This document shows, in pieces, positions 53,986 through 61,312 of a stretch of 64,000 bases of DNA. Each line of letters opens with the position of its first letter. Position 1 is the stretch's first letter. A program made the translations under genes and the position numbers. The stretch is from Bacteroides zhangwenhongii. GTDB taxonomy: Bacteria > Bacteroidota > Bacteroidia > Bacteroidales > Bacteroidaceae. Location: the NCBI RefSeq assembly GCF_009193325.2, contig NZ_CP059856.1, positions 5,146,001-5,210,000 of the forward strand. The letters run 5' to 3'. Under the pieces are notes generated by a model. The model was given only the letters and a program-made list of their open reading frames with translations. It searched no databases and was not told where the DNA came from.

Positions 53986-55608
53986 ATGAAGAAAGTTCTA
54001 TTTTTACTGCTCACTGTCATTACAGTATGCAGTTGTTACAATGATGATGATCTTTGGGATAAAGTCAATGATCTCGACGGACGAGTAGAAACACTGGAAA
54101 CGACCGTCAAGGGAATGAACTCTGACATTACTATTTTACAGAATCTGGTAGACGCGCTAAATCAAGGGAAAGTAATTACAAATACAGAACAAACCTCTGA
54201 AGGTTATACATTGACTTTCAATGATGGTAGCAAAGTGTCCATAAAGAATGGAACAAATGGCACAGATGCTCCTGTCATTGGAATAAAAGCAGATGAAGAC
54301 GGAACATATTACTGGACAATTACCACTAATGGGGTTACAGACTGGCTTCCGGATGCAGACAACAAATTAAAAGTAACGGGTACAACCCCAATCATGGGAG
54401 TTGACGACGATGGGTACTGGACGGTTAATACAGGTGACGGAGCCCAACCAATAAATGGGGCAGACGGTAAACCTATAAAAGCAAAAGGGGAAGATGGAGA
54501 TTCTTTCTTCAAATCCGTTACAGTCAATAACAACTATGTATTAGTTACTCTTGCAGATGGAACATCGTTCACATTACCCAAAGGGGAAACATATACATTT
54601 GACATTGCCAATAGAGATTATACCTTGTTCTCGTCTAATGAAACAAGGACGTATCTGCTTACAACCGCCAATATAGACGATGCAACATTAATTGCTATTC
54701 CGCAAGGATGGACAGCGGTTCTTAATGATAAAGATTTAAAAATCACAGCTCCAGCAGTTTCAGGTGATGATGTCAAGGATGGTGAACTTAAAATACTTGT
54801 TACACCATCCAAAGCCTTTGGAAAAGTGATAAAAATGCAATTAAGAGCAGTTCATGAAGCGCGCTTTTTAACATTTGAAGACGCCGATTACAAAGGTGAT
54901 GCTAATATAGTAGGAAAAACAAACTGGTCTTCATTAATTGATAATCCCCAATATAACGGTCCTCTACTTTATCCTACGACAAGTACTCTCTATCAATGGA
55001 ATGACAAAAACAACACTTTCCTAGCTTCCGAACTTCCTAATGGATGGGGTGACTATAAATATTGGGGTGGTGGACATGCCATATCAAACTACGTAGAAAC
55101 AGATATGGCCAACGGAGATTATCTACATCAACTTGGTGTCTATTACCAAGATCCAATAACTGGTTTTGGCGGTCATAATGGCTCTAAAAATTTCTGTGTA
55201 CACTATGGATATAAGGATGATTCCGGATTTACTGATGGTGCAAAATTACCATCCATTTATTTTTCCGATAACCAAGCACGTGTAGTAGATCATATGTATG
55301 TCATGTGGAATACTTATTTAGCTAACTGTATTTTTAACGGTAACAGCCTGACTGAGCCTGTCGGTCCGGATGGTTATGTAAAGATAATCGCCATCGGTTT
55401 TGATGCAGCAGGTAAAGAAATAACCAATCATTTAGAGTTTTTCATTGCTAATGCTAGAGGTAATATTCAGGAATGGACTTACTGGGATCTTTCTTCGTTA
55501 GGCAAAGTTTCGAAAATTGAGTTTAATATGGCAGGTGACAGTGACAATGGTTATGGTTTCAGCCAACCGGCCTATTTTTGTTATGATGACGTAGCGGTAA
55601 GATTCTAA
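53986..55608 (+). CDS. Surface lipoprotein with DUF4988 and DUF4465 domains
   Basis: This 540-residue protein has a lipoprotein signal (LLTVITVCSCYNDDD, lipid Cys near residue 17). A coiled coil follows at about 22-60 (WDKVNDLDGRVETLETTVKG). Then come repeated beta units of DUF4988 type (about 60-200, DAPVIGIKADEDGTYYWTI and GVDDDGYWTVNTGDGAQPI), a linker, and a C-terminal DUF4465 beta-sandwich (about 295-540, ending QPAYFCYDDVAVRF). It lies 39 bp after btuG within the riboswitch-controlled operon. Surface lipoproteins in other Bacteroides B12 loci, such as BtuH, bind cobamides. This one is a candidate for a similar role, by context only. Confidence 0.8.
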   Translation: MKKVLFLLLTVITVCSCYNDDDLWDKVNDLDGRVETLETTVKGMNSDITILQNLVDALNQGKVITNTEQTSEGYTLTFNDGSKVSIKNGTNGTDAPVIGIKADEDGTYYWTITTNGVTDWLPDADNKLKVTGTTPIMGVDDDGYWTVNTGDGAQPINGADGKPIKAKGEDGDSFFKSVTVNNNYVLVTLADGTSFTLPKGETYTFDIANRDYTLFSSNETRTYLLTTANIDDATLIAIPQGWTAVLNDKDLKITAPAVSGDDVKDGELKILVTPSKAFGKVIKMQLRAVHEARFLTFEDADYKGDANIVGKTNWSSLIDNPQYNGPLLYPTTSTLYQWNDKNNTFLASELPNGWGDYKYWGGGHAISNYVETDMANGDYLHQLGVYYQDPITGFGGHNGSKNFCVHYGYKDDSGFTDGAKLPSIYFSDNQARVVDHMYVMWNTYLANCIFNGNSLTEPVGPDGYVKIIAIGFDAAGKEITNHLEFFIANARGNIQEWTYWDLSSLGKVSKIEFNMAGDSDNGYGFSQPAYFCYDDVAVRF

Positions 55609-57320
55609 TGAAACACATTACACCTTTACTACTCGCCTTATTGACATGCATATCATGTGCGGAAGAAGAGGAGAAATCTCCTCTTCCTGCCGCTCCTGTC
55701 ATTACCTTGAAAGAAGAAGTCCCCATCTATAAAACCAAAATCGGTCGGGAAATAACCATCGCTCCTATTTACGAAAACATCGATTCGGAAACGGCCTTTA
55801 ATTGGACAATAGATGGAAAGAATATCTGTACCGCTTCCACCCTGACATTTTCAGCCGATGAAGCCGGAAGATATTATATCCTGATTTCCGCAACTAACGC
55901 CGGAGGAACAACAGAAAAAGAAATACGTATTGATGTTTTCCAACTTGATGTACCCACCATTTCTATAGCCGATGCAGACAAAGGTTTCAAAGTTCTTCAG
56001 GGATCCGAACTAACCATAACACCGGTAGTTGACTCTTTCCTAGATACTAGTTATTCTTGGCAAATAAATGGTCAGGAAGTTTCAACTGAACCAAATTATT
56101 CATTCCCTACAAATGAGCTTGGCGAATATGATGTTCGCTTCTCGACTCATAACGAAGATGGTGAAGATGAAATCTCCTTTAAAGTCGAAGTATGTTCACC
56201 GGATCAAATAGATTTCAATTGGACGTTTCTACAAGACGAATATAATATGTCATCAGGTAGAACGATTCAAATCAAGCCGGTAGATATAAAAAATGCACAA
56301 GATGCTATTTATACATGGTCTGTAAATAACAAACAAGTACAATCAGGAGCAAGCGATAGTTATTTGTTCACATCCGACCAAGAAGGAGAACATACAATTA
56401 AAGTAGAAATGAAAAATTCGTATATACTTGTCACGCAAACATTAAAAGTCAACGTTTGTCCGCCCGAGGGAACATACCAACGCAAGATAAATGCTACTAG
56501 TTCTGCTTCTATGAACAAAGTATATGAATTTTTACCCGCTCCCGGTCAGTTTGTTAATGAGAACTATACAGTAACTACCATGGCAGAAGCCTGTACCTAT
56601 GCAGAAGAACGAATCAATCAGACTGCTTATGTCTCTTTAGGCGGATTCGGTGGATACATCATCGTTGGATTCGATCATAGTATCGTGAACGACGGAGATT
56701 ACAACATCGCTGTTACTGGTAATGCTTTCGATGGTTCATCAGAACCCGGAATTGTATGGGTAATGCAGGACGAAAATGGTGATGGGTTACCCAATGACAC
56801 TTGGTATGAATTGCGCGGATCCGAATATGGAAAAGCCGAAACCTGGCAGGACTATGCCGTCACCTATCATAAACCAACCGGTATTCAGCTTCCCACCCCA
56901 TGGACAGACAATCATGGTCAAAGTGGGTCTATTGATTATTTGGGCGCTTTTCACCGGCAAGATTATTATTATCCCGCCTGGGTAAAGGAGAAACAATATA
57001 CTTTGCGAGGTACTCGCCTGAAAGAGCGTAATTACGATCAATCCGGTAATGGTACTTATTGGGTAAATGATAGTTATGAATGGGGATATGCTGATAATTT
57101 CAGCGCCATTGATCGTCTGACAGATGATGACAACTATAATGCCGGACCGTCTGACAATCATTTCAAGATATCCCATGCTGTAACTTTCGACGGTAAGGAT
57201 GCAAACCTGAAGTACGTTGATTTTATCAAAGTACAAGTGGGTGTTAATAGTAAAAGCGGTTGGTTGGGTGAAATATCCACTGAAGTTTTTGGAATAAAGG
57301 ATTTCAACATGCTCAAATAA
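55608..57320 (+). CDS. Multi-domain surface lipoprotein with PKD-like repeats
   Basis: This 570-residue protein has a lipoprotein signal (LLALLTCISCAEEEE, lipid Cys near residue 16). Three PKD/Ig-like domains follow (about 25-110, 115-200, 200-290), each with a tryptophan strand (FNWTIDGKN, YSWQINGQE, YTWSVNNKQ). The C-terminal domain of about 280 residues is rich in Trp, Tyr and Asp (GGFGGYIIVGFDHSIVNDGD, VWVMQDENGDGLPNDTWYEL in part, FDGKDANLKYVDFIKVQVG). It begins on the last base of the preceding stop codon (55608), so the two lipoproteins are coupled in translation. The C-terminal domain is probably the ligand-binding part. A cobamide ligand is inferred from the operon. Confidence 0.78.
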   Translation: MKHITPLLLALLTCISCAEEEEKSPLPAAPVITLKEEVPIYKTKIGREITIAPIYENIDSETAFNWTIDGKNICTASTLTFSADEAGRYYILISATNAGGTTEKEIRIDVFQLDVPTISIADADKGFKVLQGSELTITPVVDSFLDTSYSWQINGQEVSTEPNYSFPTNELGEYDVRFSTHNEDGEDEISFKVEVCSPDQIDFNWTFLQDEYNMSSGRTIQIKPVDIKNAQDAIYTWSVNNKQVQSGASDSYLFTSDQEGEHTIKVEMKNSYILVTQTLKVNVCPPEGTYQRKINATSSASMNKVYEFLPAPGQFVNENYTVTTMAEACTYAEERINQTAYVSLGGFGGYIIVGFDHSIVNDGDYNIAVTGNAFDGSSEPGIVWVMQDENGDGLPNDTWYELRGSEYGKAETWQDYAVTYHKPTGIQLPTPWTDNHGQSGSIDYLGAFHRQDYYYPAWVKEKQYTLRGTRLKERNYDQSGNGTYWVNDSYEWGYADNFSAIDRLTDDDNYNAGPSDNHFKISHAVTFDGKDANLKYVDFIKVQVGVNSKSGWLGEISTEVFGIKDFNMLK

Positions 57321-57363
57321 TTGATAGAATATACATAAGAGATTCTTTTCCCTATTAAATATA

Positions 57364-57397
57364 GAGATAAAAATTACCAAATGGTAATTTTTATCTC
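57364..57397. repeat. Perfect 16-bp inverted repeat at the end of the btu operon
   Basis: GAGATAAAAATTACCA (57364-57379) and TGGTAATTTTTATCTC (57382-57397) are exact complements around AA. It follows the lipoprotein stop by 43 bp and is also 12 bp before the -7 box of the MATE gene. It could end the btu transcript or bind a regulator. Confidence 0.9.
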
Positions 57398-57408
57398 CTC
57401 TCATAACC

Positions 57409-57442
57409 CTACCTTTGTCGCCATTTTCAACGACAAAGGTAG
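57409..57442 (+). promoter_or_regulatory. Operator-like 12-bp inverted repeat over the MATE promoter
   Basis: CTACCTTTGTCG (57409-57420) and CGACAAAGGTAG (57431-57442) are exact complements 10 bases apart. The left arm contains the -7 box TACCTTTG (57410-57417), and the right arm ends 6 bases before the MATE ATG. A protein bound here would cover the promoter, and a Crp/Fnr-type regulator is encoded in the same unit. Confidence 0.75.
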
Positions 57443-57448
57443 AAAGTT

Positions 57449-58804
57449 ATGAAAGATAGTATTAATTTCGGCAGTATGAACATCTCCACGTTGTTCCGTA
57501 AGTTACTAATTCCTACGGTACTTGGGATGGTATTCTCGGCTCTGTTCGTTATTACGGACGGTATATTTGTAGGAAAAGGTATTGGCAGTGACGCACTGGC
57601 AGCAGTAAATATCACTGCACCGCTTTTTATGATTGCAGCGGGTATCGGACTGATGTTCGGAGTGGGAGCTTCGGTGGTGGCTTCCATTCATTTATCTCAG
57701 GGAAAACGCAAAGTAGCAAGTATTAATATCACTCAGGCAATTGCTTTTTCCGCATTGCTCATACTTATCCTGTCTGCTCTGTGTCTTTATTTTATAGAGC
57801 CATTGGCCAGATTATTGGGTAGTTCGGACCGATTGTTGCCGTTAGCCGTAGAATATATGGCATGGTATCTTCCTTTTCTCGTATTCTACGAAGTATTAAA
57901 TATAGGAATGTTCTGCATCCGCCTGGATGGTTCGCCCACCTATGCCATGATGTGTAATGCAGTTGCAGCCATACTCAATATCATACTGGATTATATATTC
58001 ATCTTCGAATTTGGTTGGGGAATGATGGGAGCAGCTTTTGCCACCAGTCTGGGAACTGTTGTGGGAGGGTTGATGACACTGATTTACCTCCTCCGTTTCT
58101 CTCGTACCCTCCATCTATGCCAAATAAAGTTAAGTATCAAAAGCCTGTTACTGACTCTTCGCAACATCGGTTATATGATTAAACTGGGAAGTTCTGCTTT
58201 TATCAGTGAAGCCTCCATTGCCTGTATGATGTTTCTGGGGAACTACGTTTTCATCCGCCATCTCGGTGAAGACGGAGTAGCTGCATTTAGTATTGCCTGT
58301 TACTTCTTCCCTATCATCTTCATGGTCTATAATGCCATTGCACAATCCGCACAACCCATTATCAGCTATAACTTCGGAGCCGGACTGCCCGAGCGTGTAC
58401 GAAAGACACTGCATCTCGCCATTCGGACCGCTTTAATCTGCGGTATCAGCTTTTTCATTCTTACCGTACTATGCTGCCAGGACATTGTTTCGCTATTCAT
58501 TGACCGCAGCTACGCTGCATTCGATATAGCAGTAAACGGGCTTCCTTATTTCGGAATAGGATTCATATTCTTTGCCGTCAACATGATTGGCATTGGTTAT
58601 TATCAAAGCGTTGAAAGAGGTCAGCGGGCAACAATTATCACTCTTCTCCGGGGAGTAGTGTTTATGCTGATCGGATTCTTTGCGCTCCCTCCGGTATTGG
58701 GTACACCGGGTATCTGGCTAGCCGTACCATTGGCAGAGTTATTAACTACTTTCTATATTTTCGGAATTTATTTGAAAGATCGTTTCATTGTTTGCCGACG
58801 ATAA
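57449..58804 (+). CDS. MATE-family efflux transporter
   Basis: This 451-residue inner-membrane protein has 12 predicted helices in two halves of six. The N-half has KLLIPTVLGMVFSALFVITDG and GVGASVVASIHLSQGKRKVA, and the C-half has SAFISEASIACMMFLGNYV and AQSAQPIISYNFGAG. These are signatures of MATE (NorM/DinF) exporters, which extrude drugs or metabolites in exchange for Na+ or H+. The substrate is not known. A Crp/Fnr-type regulator starts 13 bp after the stop, and the promoter lies within two inverted repeats, so this looks like a self-contained regulated export unit. Confidence 0.92.
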   Translation: MKDSINFGSMNISTLFRKLLIPTVLGMVFSALFVITDGIFVGKGIGSDALAAVNITAPLFMIAAGIGLMFGVGASVVASIHLSQGKRKVASINITQAIAFSALLILILSALCLYFIEPLARLLGSSDRLLPLAVEYMAWYLPFLVFYEVLNIGMFCIRLDGSPTYAMMCNAVAAILNIILDYIFIFEFGWGMMGAAFATSLGTVVGGLMTLIYLLRFSRTLHLCQIKLSIKSLLLTLRNIGYMIKLGSSAFISEASIACMMFLGNYVFIRHLGEDGVAAFSIACYFFPIIFMVYNAIAQSAQPIISYNFGAGLPERVRKTLHLAIRTALICGISFFILTVLCCQDIVSLFIDRSYAAFDIAVNGLPYFGIGFIFFAVNMIGIGYYQSVERGQRATIITLLRGVVFMLIGFFALPPVLGTPGIWLAVPLAELLTTFYIFGIYLKDRFIVCRR

Positions 58805-58817
58805 GTATCTTTACAAT

Positions 58818-59396
58818 ATGAGAACATTCATTGAAAAACTTTGCGATAGATACAAGGTATCAGAAACCGATGTACAGTCTCTACTGAACTGTATGGAAGA
58901 GGTACATTTCAAAAAGAGAGATTTAATAGTACGCGAGGGGACAAAGAACTGTAATCTTTATTTTATCAAGACAGGAATATGGCGAGCCTATTATCATAAA
59001 GACGGAGTGGACACTACCATCTGGTTTGCTTCAGACGGAGAAGCTGCTTTCTCCGTCTGGGGGTATGTAGATAATGCCTACTCATTAATAAATATTGAGG
59101 TCATGTGTGACAGTGTGGCCTATTGTATTTCCCGAACAGCTCTGAATCAGTTATTCGCCTCATCCATCGGACTCGCTAATTTGGGGCTCCGCCTCATGGA
59201 TCATCAGTTTCTTCAACAGGAAAACTGGCTTATCAGTTCGGGAAGCCCACGGGCTAAAGAACGCTATCTCAACCTTATCAAAGAGACTCCGGAATTATTG
59301 CAATATGTGCCTTTAAAACATATTGCGTCTTACTTGTGGATTACACCACAGTCACTCAGCAGAATACGGGCGGATATAGCACGTACGGGAACCTAA
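58818..59396 (+). CDS. Crp/Fnr-family transcriptional regulator
   Basis: This 192-residue protein has an N-terminal cyclic-nucleotide-binding-type beta-roll (about 10-120: CNLYFIKTGIWRAYYHKDG and TTIWFASDGEAAFSVWGYVD) and a C-terminal segment with ASYLWITPQSLSRIRADIA as a helix-turn-helix. The frame opens at 58788 inside the MATE gene, but the ATG at 58818 (MRTFIEKLCD) gives the standard family start, 13 bp after the MATE stop. The cAMP-contact residues of E. coli Crp are not conserved, so another ligand is likely. The short C-terminus after the recognition helix is usual for this Bacteroidetes subgroup. It probably controls the MATE gene. Confidence 0.88.
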   Translation: MRTFIEKLCDRYKVSETDVQSLLNCMEEVHFKKRDLIVREGTKNCNLYFIKTGIWRAYYHKDGVDTTIWFASDGEAAFSVWGYVDNAYSLINIEVMCDSVAYCISRTALNQLFASSIGLANLGLRLMDHQFLQQENWLISSGSPRAKERYLNLIKETPELLQYVPLKHIASYLWITPQSLSRIRADIARTGT

Positions 59397-59743
59397 AAAT
59401 TATAAAGGTTGCCAGAATTTACACTTCTTCACAGCGCACCATATCCCAACCGCGAAATTGAATCAGCAATCGATGACGAGTTGTCCCAATAGCCAGTTGC
59501 CGAGCCTTTTTATCTTCACTATATTGAAGTAACCACTGATTTCATAAACAAAAGACACTCCTGCTATCTAAAGCACCTCCACGCTACATAAACTATCTAC
59601 TTTTGTAGTAGATACCGATTCGTTCCACAGATATGGAACAAAACGATAATAGATATAGAACTAAAGGGAAACAACTGTGGAACTAAAAGTCAACAGTTGT
59701 AAAACGAATTAATACTAACTAATAAAGCAACAGACATCAGTAT
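59397..59743. other. Gap with a possible gene remnant and a -7 element
   Basis: This 347-bp gap holds two things. On the minus strand a short open frame ending at 59419 looks coding-like (listed separately). On the plus strand TACTTTTG at 59598-59605 matches the -7 consensus 139 bp before the next gene, and it overlaps an imperfect palindrome ATCTAC/GTAGAT (59595-59613). Nothing else was recognised. Confidence 0.45.
59419..59541 (-). pseudogene. Possible C-terminal remnant of an unidentified gene
   Basis: A 40-codon minus-strand frame bounded by TGA (59542-59544) and ending TAA (59419-59421) has an amino acid content like real protein (YSEDKKARQLAIGTTRHRLL and QFRGWDMVRCEEV). It has no ATG near its start. 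It may be the 3' end of a deleted gene. I do not recognise the family, and chance cannot be excluded. Confidence 0.3.
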
Positions 59744-60370
59744 ATGAGTGCAATATATGATTTATTTGAAACTCCCAGTCCTAACAAACAGGAGAAACAA
59801 CCGTTACATGCCCGCATTGTATCCAAAGGAACAATAAGTAAAGACGAATTTCTGGACCGTGTGCATAAATTCACAGGAATCAGCCGCAGCCTGCTGACAG
59901 GTGCAATGGAATCTTTTTCCAATGAAGCCAGAGATTTACTGGCGGAGGGCTGGAATGTAGAAATAGGAAATTTCGGTTTCCTATCCACATCGCTGGAATG
60001 CCCACCGGTAATAGATAAAAAAGAAATCCGCTCCACCTCTATTAAAATGAAAAATATCCATCTTCGCGCAAGCCGTTCATTCAAAAAGGAGGTCAGTGAC
60101 AAAATGAGATTACAGCGTGGCGAATCACCGATCCGTCCCAAAAGGAACAGCATTAGCCGGGAAACCTGCCTTGCACGTCTCAACAAATATTTGGAGAATC
60201 ATTTATTTATCAGCCGGACAGACTATTCCCTCTTAACCGGACGGAATAAGAAGATTGCTATCCAAGAATTAAATTCATTCATCAGCGATGGGGTTATCCG
60301 TAAAGAAGGAGTCGGAAAATTAAGCGTATACACAAGTCTAAACCAATCTGCATTCATTGAGCACCATTAA
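59744..60370 (+). CDS. HU-like DNA-binding protein with C-terminal winged-helix-like domain
   Basis: This 208-residue protein has an HU/IHF-type domain (about 22-125): SKGTISKDEFLDRVHKFTGI, then AEGWNVEIGNFGFLSTSLE as the beta-arm and KNIHLRASRSFKKEVSDKM. A C-terminal helical region (about 135-200: SRETCLARLNKYLENHLFIS, AIQELNSFISDGVIRKEGVG) resembles a winged helix. Such fusions are known among Bacteroidetes HU relatives. It has no signal peptide and is expected on the nucleoid. A second HU-like gene follows 94 bp downstream. Its specific role is unknown. Confidence 0.82.
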   Translation: MSAIYDLFETPSPNKQEKQPLHARIVSKGTISKDEFLDRVHKFTGISRSLLTGAMESFSNEARDLLAEGWNVEIGNFGFLSTSLECPPVIDKKEIRSTSIKMKNIHLRASRSFKKEVSDKMRLQRGESPIRPKRNSISRETCLARLNKYLENHLFISRTDYSLLTGRNKKIAIQELNSFISDGVIRKEGVGKLSVYTSLNQSAFIEHH

Positions 60371-60396
60371 AGCACCTCACCGGTAAGTGACTGTTA

Positions 60397-60404
60397 TATC
60401 TTTG
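60397..60404 (+). promoter_or_regulatory. -7 promoter element for the HU-like gene at 60465
   Basis: TATCTTTG matches the -7 consensus, 60 bp before the ATG. A short palindrome GTGATCAC follows at 60410-60417. No -33 TTTG is at standard spacing. Confidence 0.5.
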
Positions 60405-60464
60405 CATCGTGATCACAAAGAAAGAGAAACGATAACCAAAAGTATTAATTAAAAAAACAAAATT

Positions 60465-60929
60465 ATGTCACTGAAATATGTTATTAAAAAAAGAACATTC
60501 GGTTTTGACAAGACTAAAACCGAAAAGTATGTAGCGCAGAATGTAATCACCAATACGTTGGATTTCAGAAATCTGTGTGATGAAATTACCAAAGTCGGAT
60601 TAGTGCCCAGTGGAGCTGTCAAATTTGTGCTCGACGCGCTCATTGATACGCTGAATATGAACCTGAATAAAGGTATATCAGTCCAATTAGGTGATTTTGG
60701 CTGCTTTCGTCCCAGTCTGAATTGTGATAGTCAGGATACCGCCAAAGATGTGGATAGCGATACTATCCGAAGAGTGAAAATCATCTTTACCCCAGGATAT
60801 AAATTTAAAGAGATGTTGAATAAAGTCAGTGTCCAAAAGATGATTGTCGCCGCTGATGGTTCTATGGAACCGGATGAACCGGTAAATCCGGACAAAGGGG
60901 ATGGAGAAGCTCCCGATCCGGGAGAATAA
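60465..60929 (+). CDS. HU-like DNA-binding protein with EAPDP tail
   Basis: This 154-residue protein has an HU-type fold over about residues 1-125: VAQNVITNTLDFRNLCDEIT, SGAVKFVLDALIDTLNMNL, then KGISVQLGDFGCFRPSLNCD as the arm and VKIIFTPGYKFKEMLNKV. The C-terminus is an acidic/Pro/Gly tail ending DKGDGEAPDPGE. This belongs to the Bacteroidetes HU-like group found beside DUF4248 genes. The tail motif recurs in the DUF4469 protein 34 kb away. It ends before a hairpin terminator and is followed by a DUF4248 gene on the same strand. Confidence 0.85.
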   Translation: MSLKYVIKKRTFGFDKTKTEKYVAQNVITNTLDFRNLCDEITKVGLVPSGAVKFVLDALIDTLNMNLNKGISVQLGDFGCFRPSLNCDSQDTAKDVDSDTIRRVKIIFTPGYKFKEMLNKVSVQKMIVAADGSMEPDEPVNPDKGDGEAPDPGE

Positions 60930-60949
60930 TCCCTGCCCTCTTTGAGGCA

Positions 60950-60992
60950 GGAAGAGAGTGTCACAATGAATAGTAAAATGACACTCTCTTCC
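60950..60992 (+). terminator. Terminator after the HU-like gene
   Basis: GGAAGAGAGTGTCA (60950-60963) pairs exactly with TGACACTCTCTTCC (60979-60992). A smaller CCTGCC/GGCAGG pair overlaps its 5' side. No clear T-run follows, so strength is uncertain. Confidence 0.7.
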
Positions 60993-61026
60993 ACATTATT
61001 CTATTAATCCCTTGACAAACGCCCTA

Positions 61027-61034
61027 TAATTTTG
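61027..61034 (+). promoter_or_regulatory. -7 promoter element for the DUF4248 gene
   Basis: TAATTTTG matches the -7 consensus, 35 bp before the ATG. TTGAC at 61012-61016 is too close to serve as a normal -33 box. Confidence 0.45.
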
Positions 61035-61069
61035 TATATTTACAACTTCTAACAATAAAAACTATAAAA

Positions 61070-61312
61070 ATGGAATTATCAATCGAAGAAGAAGAAAAAC
61101 CGTTCATTTTCAAATCCTATACAAAAAAGGAATTAGCCTGTATGTACAGTCCAAGCATCACCCCACGTTGTGCCATACGTATATTCACCAAATGGATTAA
61201 AATGAACAAAGAGTTATTCCGTTTATTGACAGAAACCGGCTACCATCCGCGAACACGCACATTCACTCCCCGACAAGTCAGAATTATCACCAATATTCTG
61301 GACATTCCTTAG
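61070..61312 (+). CDS. DUF4248 protein
   Basis: This 80-residue protein matches the small DUF4248 family of Bacteroides. It begins MELSIEEEEKPFIFKSYTKK and continues with LACMYSPSITPRCAIRIFTK and TRTFTPRQVRIITNILDIP. The helix-rich composition and the usual placement next to HU-like genes suggest a DNA-related role, but no function is established. Its stop codon (TAG, 61310-61312) overlaps the stop codon of the convergent RND permease (61309-61311), so the two genes share their last bases. Confidence 0.82.
   Translation: MELSIEEEEKPFIFKSYTKKELACMYSPSITPRCAIRIFTKWIKMNKELFRLLTETGYHPRTRTFTPRQVRIITNILDIP

Noticed and set aside
57364..57442. Invertible (phase-variable) promoter at the MATE gene
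   Set aside because: The two inverted repeats are separate palindromes with loops of 2 and 10 bases. They do not flank a segment long enough to invert, and no recombinase gene is near.
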